The notes under the pieces are model-generated. The model saw only the letters and a list, made by a program, of their open reading frames with translations, made no database searches and was not told where the DNA came from. A stretch of 64,000 nucleotides of DNA from Cotesia glomerata. Taxonomy: Eukaryota; Arthropoda; Insecta; Hymenoptera; Braconidae. The first letter of the stretch is position 1. Each line of letters begins with the position of its first letter. The position numbers were made by a program, and so were the translations under genes. The stretch spans positions 7,827,323-7,891,322 of the forward strand of contig NC_058162.1 in NCBI RefSeq assembly GCF_020080835.1, written 5' to 3'. Shown piece by piece: positions 22,866-36,270 of the stretch.

Positions 22866-25800
22866 ATGCAAAATTTACATAGATGGTGGAATATCTATAC
22901 ATATTATGTACATTTATTCCACCAAAGGCGCCTGTGCATTACCTTCCTAGTACACCTGTTTTTTCGGCAATTAATTTTGAACGACTTGTTTTTGTTTTCT
23001 TTTTTTTTTTGTCATACTTAAATGAGCATTATGAGTCGTGCACTTTTGGATTTTCCAAACTTTTTTTTAAAATTGCTATGAAAAAACTTTTTTTTAATGT
23101 CGTTTTGAAAATAACTGATTTAAATGATGTTGAATTTTTATTGCAATAATCGTTTTAAAAAAATTATACAATAGTAAAGGTTATATTTTTTAATTTATAA
23201 TTAGATTTGAATATTTCTGAAATATTAACAAATGCCTAGAAAAAATATTATTTCTTTTTTTTTAAAAACTGCCTAAAATTTTTTCTTCCATATCAGAGTA
23301 TCTTCTTAACATTAACCACGGACTTTTTCACGCATTGAAATTTTTTTCGCTGAAAGTTTCCGCGATAATTAATAATTAAATAATTAATTAATTAAATAAG
23401 CACCAGAAGAGAAATCTATAGAACAAAGAAGGCCTTTATCAGTATTTAAATATTCTCTAAATTACTGAGAGGTAATCTTTCTCAAAGTTTGCCTGACCTG
23501 AAAATCTGTTGAATAAACTTTCTAACAACTCTGTGGAATATGATACACTAAAGAGAATAAAATAAGACAACTTTAATGTATATAAATTTCATCTTTCTAT
23601 CTATTTAACTATCTATATCTATATCTATATATAAATATTAAATATATAAAGTTTGAAATGGCGTTTAAAATGGACGTGTCATCATCGAATACGTGAGCAC
23701 GACAAAACAAGGAAATGGAGTCAGATATAGACGGCACGTCTCTATCGCTAGTATATCACACATGTCGATGATCCAACTCTGTCAATGTATTTTATAAATA
23801 TACATAGGTATGTATGGATGTATGTATGTACATCTATAAATGCATAAAGTTCCAACGAAATCAAAGTGACGACAGATGTGTAAAAGTGGGACGGAAATAG
23901 GTCACAGTTTGATGCATGGGTGATGATATCCGTTTTGTAAAAGCCAAAGGAGCTACTGAATTGAAACGAGATAAGAAAACAGAACTTTTTCATCCCATTC
24001 ATTCAATGGATGTTACAAGAACATTAATATTATAAAATATTATAATATTCGTGAATTCATTAGTTTTTTCACTAACCCCGGGCTGATGCTGTGATATGCA
24101 TGATGCAATGAGTTATTGATGGTATGAGCGATACAATACCTTTTGCCTTGTATGTATTTCGAAAAGGTATTGCGAGAATCACGGAAACCTGAACTATTTA
24201 GTCCGGCAAAGATATAACATTTGAGAAATGTAATCTGTCTCACGCACTTGTTATACATTGAGCAGACAACAAACACCCGGAATTTCCTGGCTTGGGTTTC
24301 AATTCAGATTGCTATCGTCATTTCGTAGTGTATTGTGTCGGACAATATTGTGCTATGAAATCACCATATTGGCTAGTTGCTGAAACATTTTGATAGTTGA
24401 TGGGAAATTATATTCCGGTTTTGTTGTATGGACATTGCTTTGCATAGTCTATTTAGTGATAACGATAGTTATGATAATAGTGATATGCGGAAATATGTTT
24501 TCTTTAAAATTTACTGTTAAATCCATGAAAAAAATTACCGGACTGGATTGTTATCGTGGGACACTAGGGTGCTGCCTTACTATTTATTAGTAACAGCCAT
24601 ACTTTTTAAAGTTTGTGTCAGTAAAATTTACCGAACTTAATCGTAAAATAAAAAAAAAAAAAACGTTAATGCAGCTTATCGCACCTGTGAAATATAATTA
24701 TAAGTTTTGAATCGATTGTTATCAATGGAACATTATTATAAATTTTATGGGTTTTATATTTTGGAAAAACTAGATTTTCTTAAATTAATTTTTTAAGTGT
24801 CAGTGTTAAAACAGCTCTCTTACAAAAGTTGTTCTCGATTAAGATTCTGAAGCTCAGAGCAATATAAATGGATAAATAAATTTGTATATTTAGAAATGTT
24901 CTTGGAATTCGGTTTCCGAGTTGAGAGTTTAGGAAAGAGTGGAAATTGCAGGAACGCCAAGAATCCCAAGCAGTCAGGATGTCTCTCCGGGTGCAGCGAT
25001 AAATTTGGCATCGATTCGAAGCTTGAATGTCTTCGTGGCCACAAAGTCAATGAGGATGAGACGGGAAAAGTCTCCAAGTTAGGCACCCGGAGACTGAGAC
25101 CGAGAAGTTGAGATAGTGATAGATTACCGAAATGCTAAAATGAGATGAGATGAGATGGGAATCCAGCTGTGCCTCTTCACCACCGAGCATCACTTTACCG
25201 AGCACACAATCAACTATTAATCTACCCAGAAATGTCGATGATTTCGAGGAATTTCTGCAACTACGTTGAATCCATTTCACTGCCAAATAGCTGATTTATA
25301 AAATCCATTTTCTGGTGAGCGAGATACGGGGCAATTTAACTTATCGATTCTAGGAATTTTTCGTTTCTTCAATTAAAAACCGCGAAAAAATTTTTCAGCA
25401 TGGCCTGATGTGTCCATTTATAATTTTTGGTTTCTCTTGATATGACTAAATATGGAAATTTGCCATATTAGATCGAACATAGGCTGTATCAGGACACATC
25501 TGACATGATATGAGTTGATATTTAAAATGAATATAATTTTTACCACTGGAAAAAAAAATAAATTCAAATAAGCTTATGATGAACATTATTTTCTTAAAAA
25601 TAATAAGAATTTTGTGATTATAATGTTCATTAAATAACATATGATGTTATCTTTGATAAAAAAAAAAACATTAAATTTTAAATCAAATAAAATTACTTAA
25701 TATATTTGAAGTAAAAGTAAATAAAAGTAAACTTTATTTTTAAATAAAGTTACTTAAATATAAGTAAAAAATATATTTTAAATAGCTCAATTTTGGCCGA

Positions 25801-26235
25801 TTTTCGTATATTATATTTTATATACCTTAACTTTAATTGAAATACTTTTTTTGTATATTATATCATTTATATTATCATGTATGTATTTTCTTGTATACTT
25901 TCAAAATATATTTCAATGAGCTCGTTCAAGTTTACTAAGTTGTTAGCTGGACCGAGCTTAGATTAGTATGCCTCGCATTGTTTTCTTATAAGTATTCTTG
26001 AGAGAGAATATAGTCACTTTTAGTTTTTGGTAAAAAATCTGCTAAGACCTGCCAAGAGCTTAGTAAACTTAAACGAGCCCAATATATTCCAATTCTAATT
26101 GAAATGTATAAAATATATACGGAAATCAGTAAAAAGCTATAGCTACTCGATCGTACTGAATCATAAAATTAATTAATAAAAAAAAATAAATCTTGAATCA
26201 CTGTATTGAGTAATATCAATTAAGTACTTAAAAAA

Positions 26236-26272
<37 letters not shown>

Positions 26273-29166
26273 TCCCTGTTCGAAAAAGCTTATCTGTCTT
26301 TGACTTTTAGTTTAATCATCTACTAAATCAATTTTTATACTAACAAAATGACACATTGTCAATAAATGATATAAAAGTCTAAATTAGCCCTACCAGAACA
26401 AATAATAGAATTTTTCCCAAAAAGAAACCATCCAGAACATAAACCCGAAAAAATTAATAAATAACAAAGCCAATGTCAGGATTGTTAGAAGTAGGACACG
26501 AGCAGTGACCTGAATTAAAAGTAAATTTATTTTTTCTGTTTCCACTAAAGCATACAAGAGTGCTGGCCAAAATGCGATATCAAGGCCAAGGTTAGCCTTT
26601 ACTTGAGACTCTACTACTTGGTGACTACTCCTGCGTGGTTGGTGATGGTTAAGTGAGTACATGTAGTATATAATGTAGTGACCAAGAGTCGAACAAAAAC
26701 GAAAGTAGCCCAACCAGTTAGAGAGCTTGTTTCATTAAACGGAAACAGCCAGCCGAGGTAGACGTGTGTGAGACTCGTATGATATGGATACATCACCAAT
26801 CGCCAATCACCGATCATCAGAGTTAGCTTTAATACACATAACACATCCGAAGGAAAGTAGTCCGGACACCCGCTGATAGAAATTGCTCCTATGTAGCACA
26901 CACGTAAATATAGATTTGTGGTTTAATGAACAATTTATAGTTCGGTAGACCCGAGGAAAGTGCTCGGTATGGTACGTAGCACAAAGCATTGAGGTAGAAA
27001 GTGAGCCTCATTTACTTGTGGCCTACTATTACTTATTTTGAAAAGCTGTAATAGAAATCAATGCTCGGCTGATGGGTTCATTTATGTACACAGTTGTTTA
27101 TTTTTAATTGATAGGACTGTAAAAAAGGGTTTCTGTAAAACTGGAGGAGACAACTCAAGAAGGTAATTATCGTTTAGGATCGATAAGAGTATTTTTATAC
27201 GAGCATCGTCGAGCTATTAAAGTCTAGACTATCTGAAGGATTCCTTCTGAAAGCTTAACAATCCATACAGAAGGACTTTTCTCTTTTACTTGTACATTGT
27301 ATTAAATGAAAATTCGAGCAACTTTAAAAAACGTGTCCTGTCCTGTCAACTTTAAGGAGCAAGCAACTTTAGCCAGATTCAACTCTATTCTGAAGGTTTA
27401 TTTTCTATATTGTAGATTGTACATTAGGGCTGGAGTTCACTAGATACAGAAACGGTGATAGGGGAGCGCCGGATAAGAGAAAAAGGACAGAATTTGCCTG
27501 GGATGAAAAGCGTTTGCGATAAGGAATCGTCTGAGTGAATGGTACCTACTGGCAGTCTCCTATTTTCAACGAGTCAAACTGATACGCCCTTTCCCACGTT
27601 TTTTAGAGGTGGGAGCTATAATCTGCTTTTATACTTGTATAGAAATGTATATTAGTTTAACATTTGCATTTAATTCGAGAGATTGATTTTAAAATATAAT
27701 ACCAGTACGAATAACTATTTTAGAACTAATGGAAGTTGTTTCCCTGGTAAAAATTTGTGATATTTGAGCTAAAGGTTACCAGGTCGGTTTCGAATATGGG
27801 AAAATAGTGATTGTGGTGAATTATTATTCTTAATCCGGTACACCCTAACTTAGATAGTAGTTTGCAGTAAAACTGATTTCATCTGTTAAAGTTATTTTTA
27901 TTGAATACTCTAGATTTTTTGATACGTATATCTTTGAGCGACGACTTAATTATCAAGAATATTTTATTTAATATCATAAAAAATTATAGATTGTAAAAAA
28001 TCAATATGGTACCTGTGAACAAGGCTTAGTTCGGAGATTTTTAGAATGAAAAGAGAACTAATAATAAATTTTTACTATAAACAAAAATATAATTAATTAT
28101 TCTACATGAGATCAATAATGATTATTTTTCAATAATGATATCAGTATTGTTCTTATTGTTTAATTATACTTTTATTTGTAATAAAAGTTGGCATTTTTTT
28201 TTTAATATTTGAAGAAAAAGTACTTGGATAATGATTAATATGAAAAGCTGTTGATATAATAGGATTTTTTTCTGATGATTGTTATACTATTTTTCTTTTA
28301 AATTCATTGATTTTTTCAATTGTCATTATTAATCTTAAGTACTTAAGATTTTCAAACTAGTAAATCACGTTAAACTTTTTAATTACATTAGATATTGTTG
28401 ATTTTACTACTTTTATCACAACTATCCCTAATCACCGCATCACCGGCCGGTACCTTAGAACTGAAATTTTTTATTGGCTGAAACGAAAAAAAAAGTTTTA
28501 AATTTGAGCCTCGACAAAAGATAATTTATAAATCCAAAAATAATTCTCTAAAAATTGGCATCGCTTATGTGAATAAATATTAAAGAAACAACAACTCCGC
28601 GGCGCTTGAATAAAACGAAATTTTCTCAAATATTACCTTCTAATTGATATGCATTAAACAGTCTCAATCTTAACAATTCCAGCGAATAATTAAATAAGTA
28701 AAACGGCGAATAAATAAGCAAATGGTTTGTTAATTAACGACAACGTTGATTACATCATTAGTGTTAAAATTCGCGAATACCAAGTACCAGAGTACATGAA
28801 TGCATACATATTTACAAAATACAAAGAGAAGTGGTATAGGTATGTATATCGAGGTAGAATACTGTTGGTTTACTCGGTACAGTCGGTTCAGTTGGGTGGT
28901 GGTATTGAATTTAATTTCACATTGCTCTCATTGCAAAGCATGAAACGTATATAGTACGTAATGTCGAATAATGAATGGCATTTGTTGTGTTAAAGATATC
29001 GCGCGCCACTTTCTCCTCTCTCATCGGCCGCAATTTACTAGCTGTGCAGTTATATGTACATAAAGAGAGAGAAACTTTAAGGAAAAGGGGAGATGGAAAT
29101 TTCAGTTGTCGTTTCGCCGTGAGTACCCTCTTAATTACTGATCCAGAGCTGTGCTTGGATAAAAAA
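22864..29166. other. Long A+T-rich stretch with microsatellite and short repeat fragment
   Basis: A short stretch at 23020-23062 (GAGCATTATGAGTCGTGCACTTTTGG-like) matches 46208-46248 inside the inverted-repeat cluster. An (AAT)n run lies at 26236-26271. I saw no exon of a known gene on either strand; the open frames at 24820-25290 and 26390-26990 are low-complexity or lack any conserved motif. Confidence 0.5.
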
Positions 29167-29640
29167 CTGCGCAGAAAAAAAGGATTTTTGGCTCAAAAAA
29201 ATTTTTATTATTTTGATTTAAATAAATTATTTTTTTGATTTTGAATATTTTGATCAAAAGTTCTTAAGAAGAGTATATAGTAAAATTATTTTTCAATCAA
29301 TATTTCTGTACTTGTGGCGATTATGTTGGCGAAGTAACATTATTCTTTCTTAATTATACGCTCAGATCAGGGTTCGAATCCGATCTTGAGTAAATTCCCA
29401 TTATTTTTAGTTTAAAAAAAAATTAATGTTCTTAAGCCAAAAAATATTGATATTCTTGAATTGAGTATTCAGTTATTGAGAGCTGAGAGAATAATTTTAT
29501 AAATTAACGAGTCTTGTACTTTTGAAAAAAAAAAAAAAAATGTTTTCTTAATTCAATTTTTTTAATTCTATTGATTGAAAAAAAATTTCTTGATTTAAAA
29601 AAAAGAGCTTTTTTTAGTCCAAAAACAATTTTTGAAGACC
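29167..29640 (+). repeat. MITE-like repeat with tRNA-like A and B boxes, copy 2
   Basis: TGGCGAAGTAAC at 29327-29338 resembles a pol III A box, and GGTTCGAATCC at 29371-29381 is a perfect B box. Their 44-bp start-to-start spacing is that of a tRNA gene. The segment matches copy 1 (16320-16385) in opposite orientation. No cloverleaf can be folded confidently, so I treat it as a tRNA-derived SINE-like relic within a larger repeat. Confidence 0.45.
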
Positions 29641-30014
29641 AAAATGTTCTTAGTTGGAGTAAACCTTTGTTTTCAACTCACCATCAACCAAACAACGACA
29701 CTAACATCGACAATCAAGTCCCTTTTATTCCTATTACATCCAATATTTATATTTATATTCCACTCTATTTTGCCCAACGCCGTCTGTCTGTCTCTAAATG
29801 ACATTATTTTTGGACAACGAGTCTTTCATTTATAACAACAACGAAAAAAGGCACCTGCTGTTGTGCAGTAGCGTGACCAAAGTACCGGTGAGACGGTAGA
29901 GTACAAAACGTGAAATAGATAAAAAAAAAAAGATAAAGTCCAGGGGCCCTACCGAGATACCGAGACCTCAATACTACACGATACCGACTCTTTATTTGTG
30001 TATACTTTTACTTT

Positions 30015-30022
30015 ATTGTTGT

Positions 30023-30056
<34 letters not shown>

Positions 30057-30066
30057 GTTGCTGTTG
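30015..30066. repeat. (TTG)n microsatellite
   Basis: Trinucleotide run with two single-base interruptions; on the minus strand it would read as CAA repeats. No surrounding gene supports a coding role. Confidence 0.95.
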
Positions 30067-30750
30067 TAATGTGACTGCTGTGATGGTGAGTAGTCGATAC
30101 ATCTCTCGGGTTTCTTACCGTGACACAAAGTAAACGGTCTTTCGACAATACAGAGACCCACTTCTCTTTGTCATCCAGCACCAGCATCATCACCACCACC
30201 AACGGAAGCACAAACTTCTAGTAACAAACTATACCACAAAAACATCCGCGACTGAAATTTAAAACGCAAAAAAAATGTTCTAAAACTTCAGTTGTAACTT
30301 TATGCCATTGCATTATATTAATTGGAATGATTCTTTTCATTTTTGAAAATCTCAGAACTTTTCATCCTATTTTTTATTTAAAGCTCTCAATTGTATTATA
30401 TTACCTATTAGTTAACAATCATATGGTTCGCTGAAACTGAGTTGAAATTTATTTGTTTTTTAGTAAAAATAATTTATAACTTTATTTTAGGATTTACCCC
30501 AAATTATGTTCTTAAAGACTTTTGTAAGAGTTTATAATTGTTTATTTTTGGTTTTGTATATTGAAATCTCTATAATCGTAATAAAGATTCTAATGAACTT
30601 GAAAAATATTAAATTAGTCAATCAGCAATACAATTATTACATTTTATATACTTAAATAAAATTACTAAAGAAAGGATTTGTCATGAAAAATTATTAATTT
30701 TTCAACTAACAAAATATCGAAAAAATATTATCAACTTGATAAAACAACTG

Positions 30751-30934
30751 CACAGAAAAAAAAAACTTCTTGCACCAAAAAAATTTTAAGGAAGACAAAA
30801 GTTATTTTGGAGCAAGAAGAAATATTCTGAGCTCAAGAAACTTTGACTTCATTCAAGAAATTCTCAATCTTCCTTAATATTTTCTTGAGCCAAGAAAATT
30901 TACCCTCGTCAAGAATTTTTTTTTTTTTTCAGTG
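30751..30934. mobile_element. CACTGAT-family MITE, short copy
   Basis: It starts CACAGAAAAAAAAAACTTC and ends in a T-run plus CAGTG. Interior TTCTTGAGCCAAGAAA-type blocks match the family. The flanking dinucleotide is TG on both sides (30749-30750 and 30935-30936). Confidence 0.6.
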
Positions 30935-32799
30935 TGAGAAACGCTGAATTTTATGAGATTAATTAAATATCTATCGGTTTAATAGTTTTGTTCGGTTAGG
31001 CAAATCTAAAAAAGGATTTACCATTTATTAGTATAAATATAGATTATTTAAGATATATATTAAGTTTATTTTAATGACAGCTTTCGAAAATTGAAATACT
31101 ATTATGAAAACTCATAAAAATGCTTGCTTATTTTTAGCTTGATATTTTGAATACACTTTCAAAATTATTAATTATTTAAATTTTATTTCGTATTAAATTT
31201 AATATTATTAAATGAATAAATGTTCATTAAAAAAAATATTAAATAAATCATTGGATTCTTATTTTTATTTCAAATAAATTACAATTGAAAATAACGAATT
31301 TATAATTAAAACTTACGGAATTTTTATTCGTATATTAGTTTAATAATTTTTTCAGTCAAGCATTTGTCTAATTTATTAATAGAAGATAAATTACTGATTA
31401 TAATTGCATTTCACTAAACTCTAGAGCCGATCAATAATTTATTTAAAATTGGAATATCAGACGTCACTTGCAGCTGATCCAGAAACAATTAAATTTAAAT
31501 CACCCCTTTTATCGCGTTTTCCATGCAGACGTACCAACAAATCTCCCTAGTGGAGAATGAAAAAAACTCGGGTAATTTAAAAATAATTAGCTCGATTTTA
31601 AAAACTCGACAGCTTTTCTCCACAATGATTTGCATTTATTTAGCTTAAAAATAAAATCCGGGATTATATATAAACATACATTTAGCCGAACAATAAAGAA
31701 TAGAAAGAACTAATAACTTTCACAAACTAATGCCTTTTAAATTATTACAATGATTACGATAATTATCTAAGCGCTAACAAAATTAACCAAACGACTTGTA
31801 AATAAAATAATAATACTTAATTTGTTTATTTATTTATCAACACACAAACACGAACAATACTAGCTTTCTAATTTCAAATTAGCACTCAGCTTAATAATAA
31901 TACAATATAATACGCTTATAATTTATTTTATTACAATATGTAATAAAATAAAATAATCTGAGTAATATGTGAATGTGGACGGATGGGAATGGCAAAACGA
32001 CACCAAGTACGTGACCTATATTTTCACCTGAACCTTCTCTACTCGTCGTATGGTATTTTTTTCTATTTTAAATTCTCAGTTCATCGACGTGCGCATAACA
32101 CGCCAGAGAAGCTGCACCAGCTAGAACATTGTAGAGTGGCTGAACGACACACAATGTTACCCATGTTTCCTTTCAACGGCGTTGACAGTAGACCTCTTAT
32201 GGATATACCTAAAACCTGATACTAATATAAGTATGTATAGATATAGGTATAGACATATATAGAAGACTCAGCAGCAAGTACTAATACTAACAAAAGCGTA
32301 GCTGACGCCAGTTGCCCAAACCCGACATCATTTTCTGCTGAAGAACCAATTTCAACGATGCAGCTACTGCAGTAGCACCATACTACCAGTAACCAGTAAC
32401 GAGTATCCAGTATCCAGCTACCAGTAACACCACCAGCACATGGCTCGCTTGGTCGCGCGGAAATTTAAAAGCAACCGGTACTGGTATAGGGAAAATCTCG
32501 ATGAAATAGAACCGATTTCCCAGGCGGCGTACCTACTGCCAGCCAACTCACGACTAGGTCATAAAATACATACCAGATATTTTTTTAATTTTTTTTTAGA
32601 GCGTTTTTCTAGTAAAGACCAATCCTACGCTGTGCTATATAAACTTCGACGTTTTAGGCTGCAGTGATCGACTATGCAGTGGAAAAAATGTTTATATTGA
32701 TATTTTATCATAAGTGATACGAAAATTGCTTTTTATAGTAGGATAATTCTTTTTAAATCACCTGAGTCGCAATAATAAACCTGCATGAGCTTACAACAT
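30935..32799. other. A+T-rich stretch; short CCAGTA-type repeat
   Basis: A CCAGTAACCAGTAACGAGTATCCAG-like tandem motif is at about 32387-32435. No exon or RNA gene was recognised. Confidence 0.5.
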
Positions 32800-34215
32800 T
32801 TAATAATTGCCTTTTATCAGTATTTTACTATTTTTCTCATTTATTCTTCTTCAAACATTTTTTACTTTATTAAAAACTATTTTTCTTTTGTGCATAATAT
32901 AACAGATGCTCATGAAGATTACACCAAAACCATTTAATGATTGCCTTTTTTTAATCAGTATTTTACACCGTTGAATATGTTTTTTATTTTTTTCAGGCAT
33001 CGATACTGGGACTGTAGATGAAAATAGCGTTTTTTGAGTTTAAAGAGCGCTTTTATAAAAAAAACATCGGATAGTTTAAATAATTGTCAATTTTTTTTAG
33101 AACTTGATCTATTTATGATCTTGGATTGTAGGTAGAAGATATTAATCACTTAATGTTGAAATTTGTTTTTTAATTCTGTGTTACAGAAAAACTTAAAAAA
33201 CGTCGAAAAAATGAGCATTCATAAATTGTTCTTTGAGTCAAGTTAAGCTCATGTAGACCCATAAAAGCTCATTTTTCAGATCAATCGAGAGAAACTATAA
33301 AAAAACCAGGAGTCAGAGCAGAAAAATTGGACTCTCATGAAATTTATCCAGGATTCAGACCCGTTACTCTAACTATACTTGAAAATGGCGTTCTGTAGTT
33401 AAAAAAGTGTTTTTTTTTTTTTTTTTTAAAGAATACCAGACAGTGTAAAAAACATTAATTTTTCAATATCTGAAACATTCACAAGCTTGAATATTGAGAA
33501 CGAGAGCTCAATCATTAAACTGGAGGATTTTTTTTAATACCTGGGATAAACTTTTTAATTGGAGACAATGTAAAATTTTTTATGAAAAATTTTTGTCTAT
33601 GTATATTAATTTTTTTTTTATACATATAAGATATTATTTTTATTATAAACTAAGTGCATCTATAAAACATTCATATTTAGATTTATTTAACGTATTTAAA
33701 TCTCACAAAAGATAAAAATACCGCTTTTTTTCAACACGTTTTAAGAAGATTATGTTTTTTTGAATAAATAAACTTGAAAAAACTTAAGCTGCTTAAAATT
33801 TAGTGAAGTTACGATGTTTGAGTTAACGAAATTAAATATGCCATAAAAATTTGCAGTTAATGTATTATTTTAATTTTTCAATATTTGAGTTATTTATATG
33901 CCTCAATATTGAGCAAGAGAGCTTAAATATTAAGCTAACATTTTTCCCAATACTGAACTTAACAAAGCCTTTAAAATTGAAAACCATGTAAAGTTTTTAA
34001 TGGAAAATTCTTGTTACTTTATCTAAAAATTTTTTTAATTATTCAAGAGATTATTGTTATTATGAACTGAGTGCTTATATATAACATTCATAATTTAGAT
34101 TTCTTAAACTTTTTTAAAGCTCATGAAGGATAAAAACGCTTTTTTTTTTTTCAACATGTTTTAAGAAAGGTTATGTGTATTTGAATAAATGGATTTTGAG
34201 AAGCTTAAAGAGCAT
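32800..34215 (-). repeat. Dispersed repeat, copy R (inverse of 19470-20455)
   Basis: Read on the minus strand it matches copy L from end to end, but is about 430 bp longer. A segment containing the poly-T, CAACAYGTTTTAAGAA and GTTATGT blocks occurs twice (about 33480-33790 and 33880-34215), so this copy carries an internal tandem duplication. Confidence 0.8.
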
Positions 34216-35269
34216 AAAGCTAACGGAGTAGTTGGTCTTGATGTTATACTTTGAAATTTGCGTTTGGTTCAACGGTTGACCCATTTTCACGGTTCGAACG
34301 AATCTCGTCACACAATACGTTTATTTGGCTTTCTCTTTTTAATATTTTATTATATTATAGATACTGGAGATTATTATTTTTTAATGACAACCTATCGTAT
34401 GACTAGATGGTCAATAAAAGATGAAATGAATGAACGAGTGAATAAATAAATGAATAAATAAAATAAATCGGAAATAAAATGAAAAGAAATAGCAGATATA
34501 GTTTAGATCTATTTATATATTGATTTTATGGACGAGTTTAAAGAAGTGGGGCCGGGTCGGGTCGAGTCGGGACTGAGAAAGATTTGGAGTACTCTCAGAA
34601 ATTTGTTGGCACAAAGTTATACAAATACGTCGGTTCGAATGGCAATCCAAGTACAGCCACGAATCCTTAGGGTATTTTTCGACGGTGCAATTCCTTCTGG
34701 AGCTTGTCTATTGAGACGGAATTTCAATCCTTAGTATTCGGTTCTCCCGTTTGTACATTTTGTATTTTAGGGCTGCTCAGCTTGTAAACCATCTCTTAAA
34801 TTTACTAAAATGACCACCGCTTAAATGCTTCAATTCATATATTTTCATGTTTACTTTTGCTCTTTCTTTGAAAGTTTAACGAAAAAGTTTTCTTTCTAAC
34901 TCTGAAAAATTCTTTTTTCAACATTATTTTACTCTCTATAAAGAAAAATCTTAAAAAACAAAGCCAAATTTTTATTTAAACTCTTTCTTTGAATGTTTTC
35001 TTTTAATTTGAGCGAGCTTTCCTTCAATTTGGGCTTAATTTTTAAAAATAATATTTAACCTTCAAATAATGTTGACTTGAAATTTAAACTTTGAAATATT
35101 ATTTTTATAAAATGAAATAAATATTTAAATTTATTAATTATTAAATTTTAATGTTTATCATTATTTCTAAACATGTTCCATAAAAAATTAATAAAAAATT
35201 CGAGCTCAAAAGTGTGATAGAAATTTGATAAAACACAATTTTTCAAATTTTCAAACTGCAGTAACTTTT
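34216..35269. other. A+T-rich stretch, nothing recognised
   Basis: No conserved coding region, RNA gene or partnered repeat noted. Confidence 0.55.
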
Positions 35270-36035
35270 GAATAAATGAATTGATTTTTACGCGGTTGAC
35301 AGCATTCGACGCAAATTTTTAAGCCCCATGAAGATTATGTAAGTTTAGTTTGATCGAACCAGGATTTTCGGAGTAATTCTGAAAAAACACTTTTTTCGGT
35401 TTTCTTTCGTCAACGATAACTCACGAACGAATGAACCAATTTTGACCGGACTGGCAGCGATCGACGTGGTTTTTTGATGTTAAGAGCTGATTAGTTTTTA
35501 GAATCGATCGGTAGAGCTGTTTGAAAGTTATTCCAAAAAATGTCGGAGTTATGTTGAAAAAAATCCTTGTTTCCAAATATTTCGTCGAGGATATCTTTCG
35601 AACCAATCAACCGATTTTTACGTTCTTGACGGCAATCGACGCGGTTTTTTGAGCTCTGAAAATTATTCTATTTCACCAAAAACGATCCGAAAAGAAATAT
35701 CGAAGTTATGTGAAAAAAACACTTTTTTCGGTTTTCTTTCGTTCACGCTATCTCTCGAACGAATAAACCGATTTTGACCGGATTAGCGGTGATCGACGTG
35801 GTTTTTCAAGCTTAAGGGCGGAAAAGTTTTTGGAGTTGATCGATGAAGCCGTTTAATAGTTATTCCAAAAAAATCACTTTCAAAAAAAAATTTTTTCCGA
35901 TTTTTTTTGAGATTTCTCAAAATCTATCGGTCTGAATCGATTCAAAATCATAAGAAATCTAAGTTTGAGTGAACTCTTTAAAACGCCATTTGGTAGATTC
36001 CGATCGGTTCAATCGTTCAAAAGTTATAAGCGATT

Positions 36036-36123
<88 letters not shown>

Positions 36124-36270
36124 AATAGTGACAAACTCGCGGGGATAGTCGGGGAAGCTTCCTGTGACCTTCAAACGTCGAGATCTGATGAAAACTCGAT
36201 TTCTGGAAAACGGGGTGAAAACAATAACTTCCCGATTTTTGAAAATCTTCGATTTTCTTAGCGGGAAGTT
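35270..36270 (-). repeat. TG-cored interspersed repeat, copy 2 (inverted)
   Basis: On the minus strand it reads TTAGCGGGAAGTT-mirror end, conserved flank, (TG)n, CTTATAACTTTTGA block and about 170-bp tandem units, the same order as 4322-4545 joined to 3071-3890. It therefore shows both flanks of the dinucleotide run in one uninterrupted copy. Non-coding. Confidence 0.75.
36041..36121. repeat. (AC)n microsatellite, about 40 units
   Basis: Perfect dinucleotide run at the core of repeat copy 2. Confidence 0.98.

Noticed and set aside
26390..26989. Three overlapping minus-strand ORFs with hydrophobic segments
   Set aside because: No family resemblance, no plausible splice joining and no start context; probably chance in A+T-rich DNA.
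30008..30211. ORFs across the (TTG)n run with poly-Asn or poly-Thr
   Set aside because: Microsatellite-driven open frame without splice or domain support.
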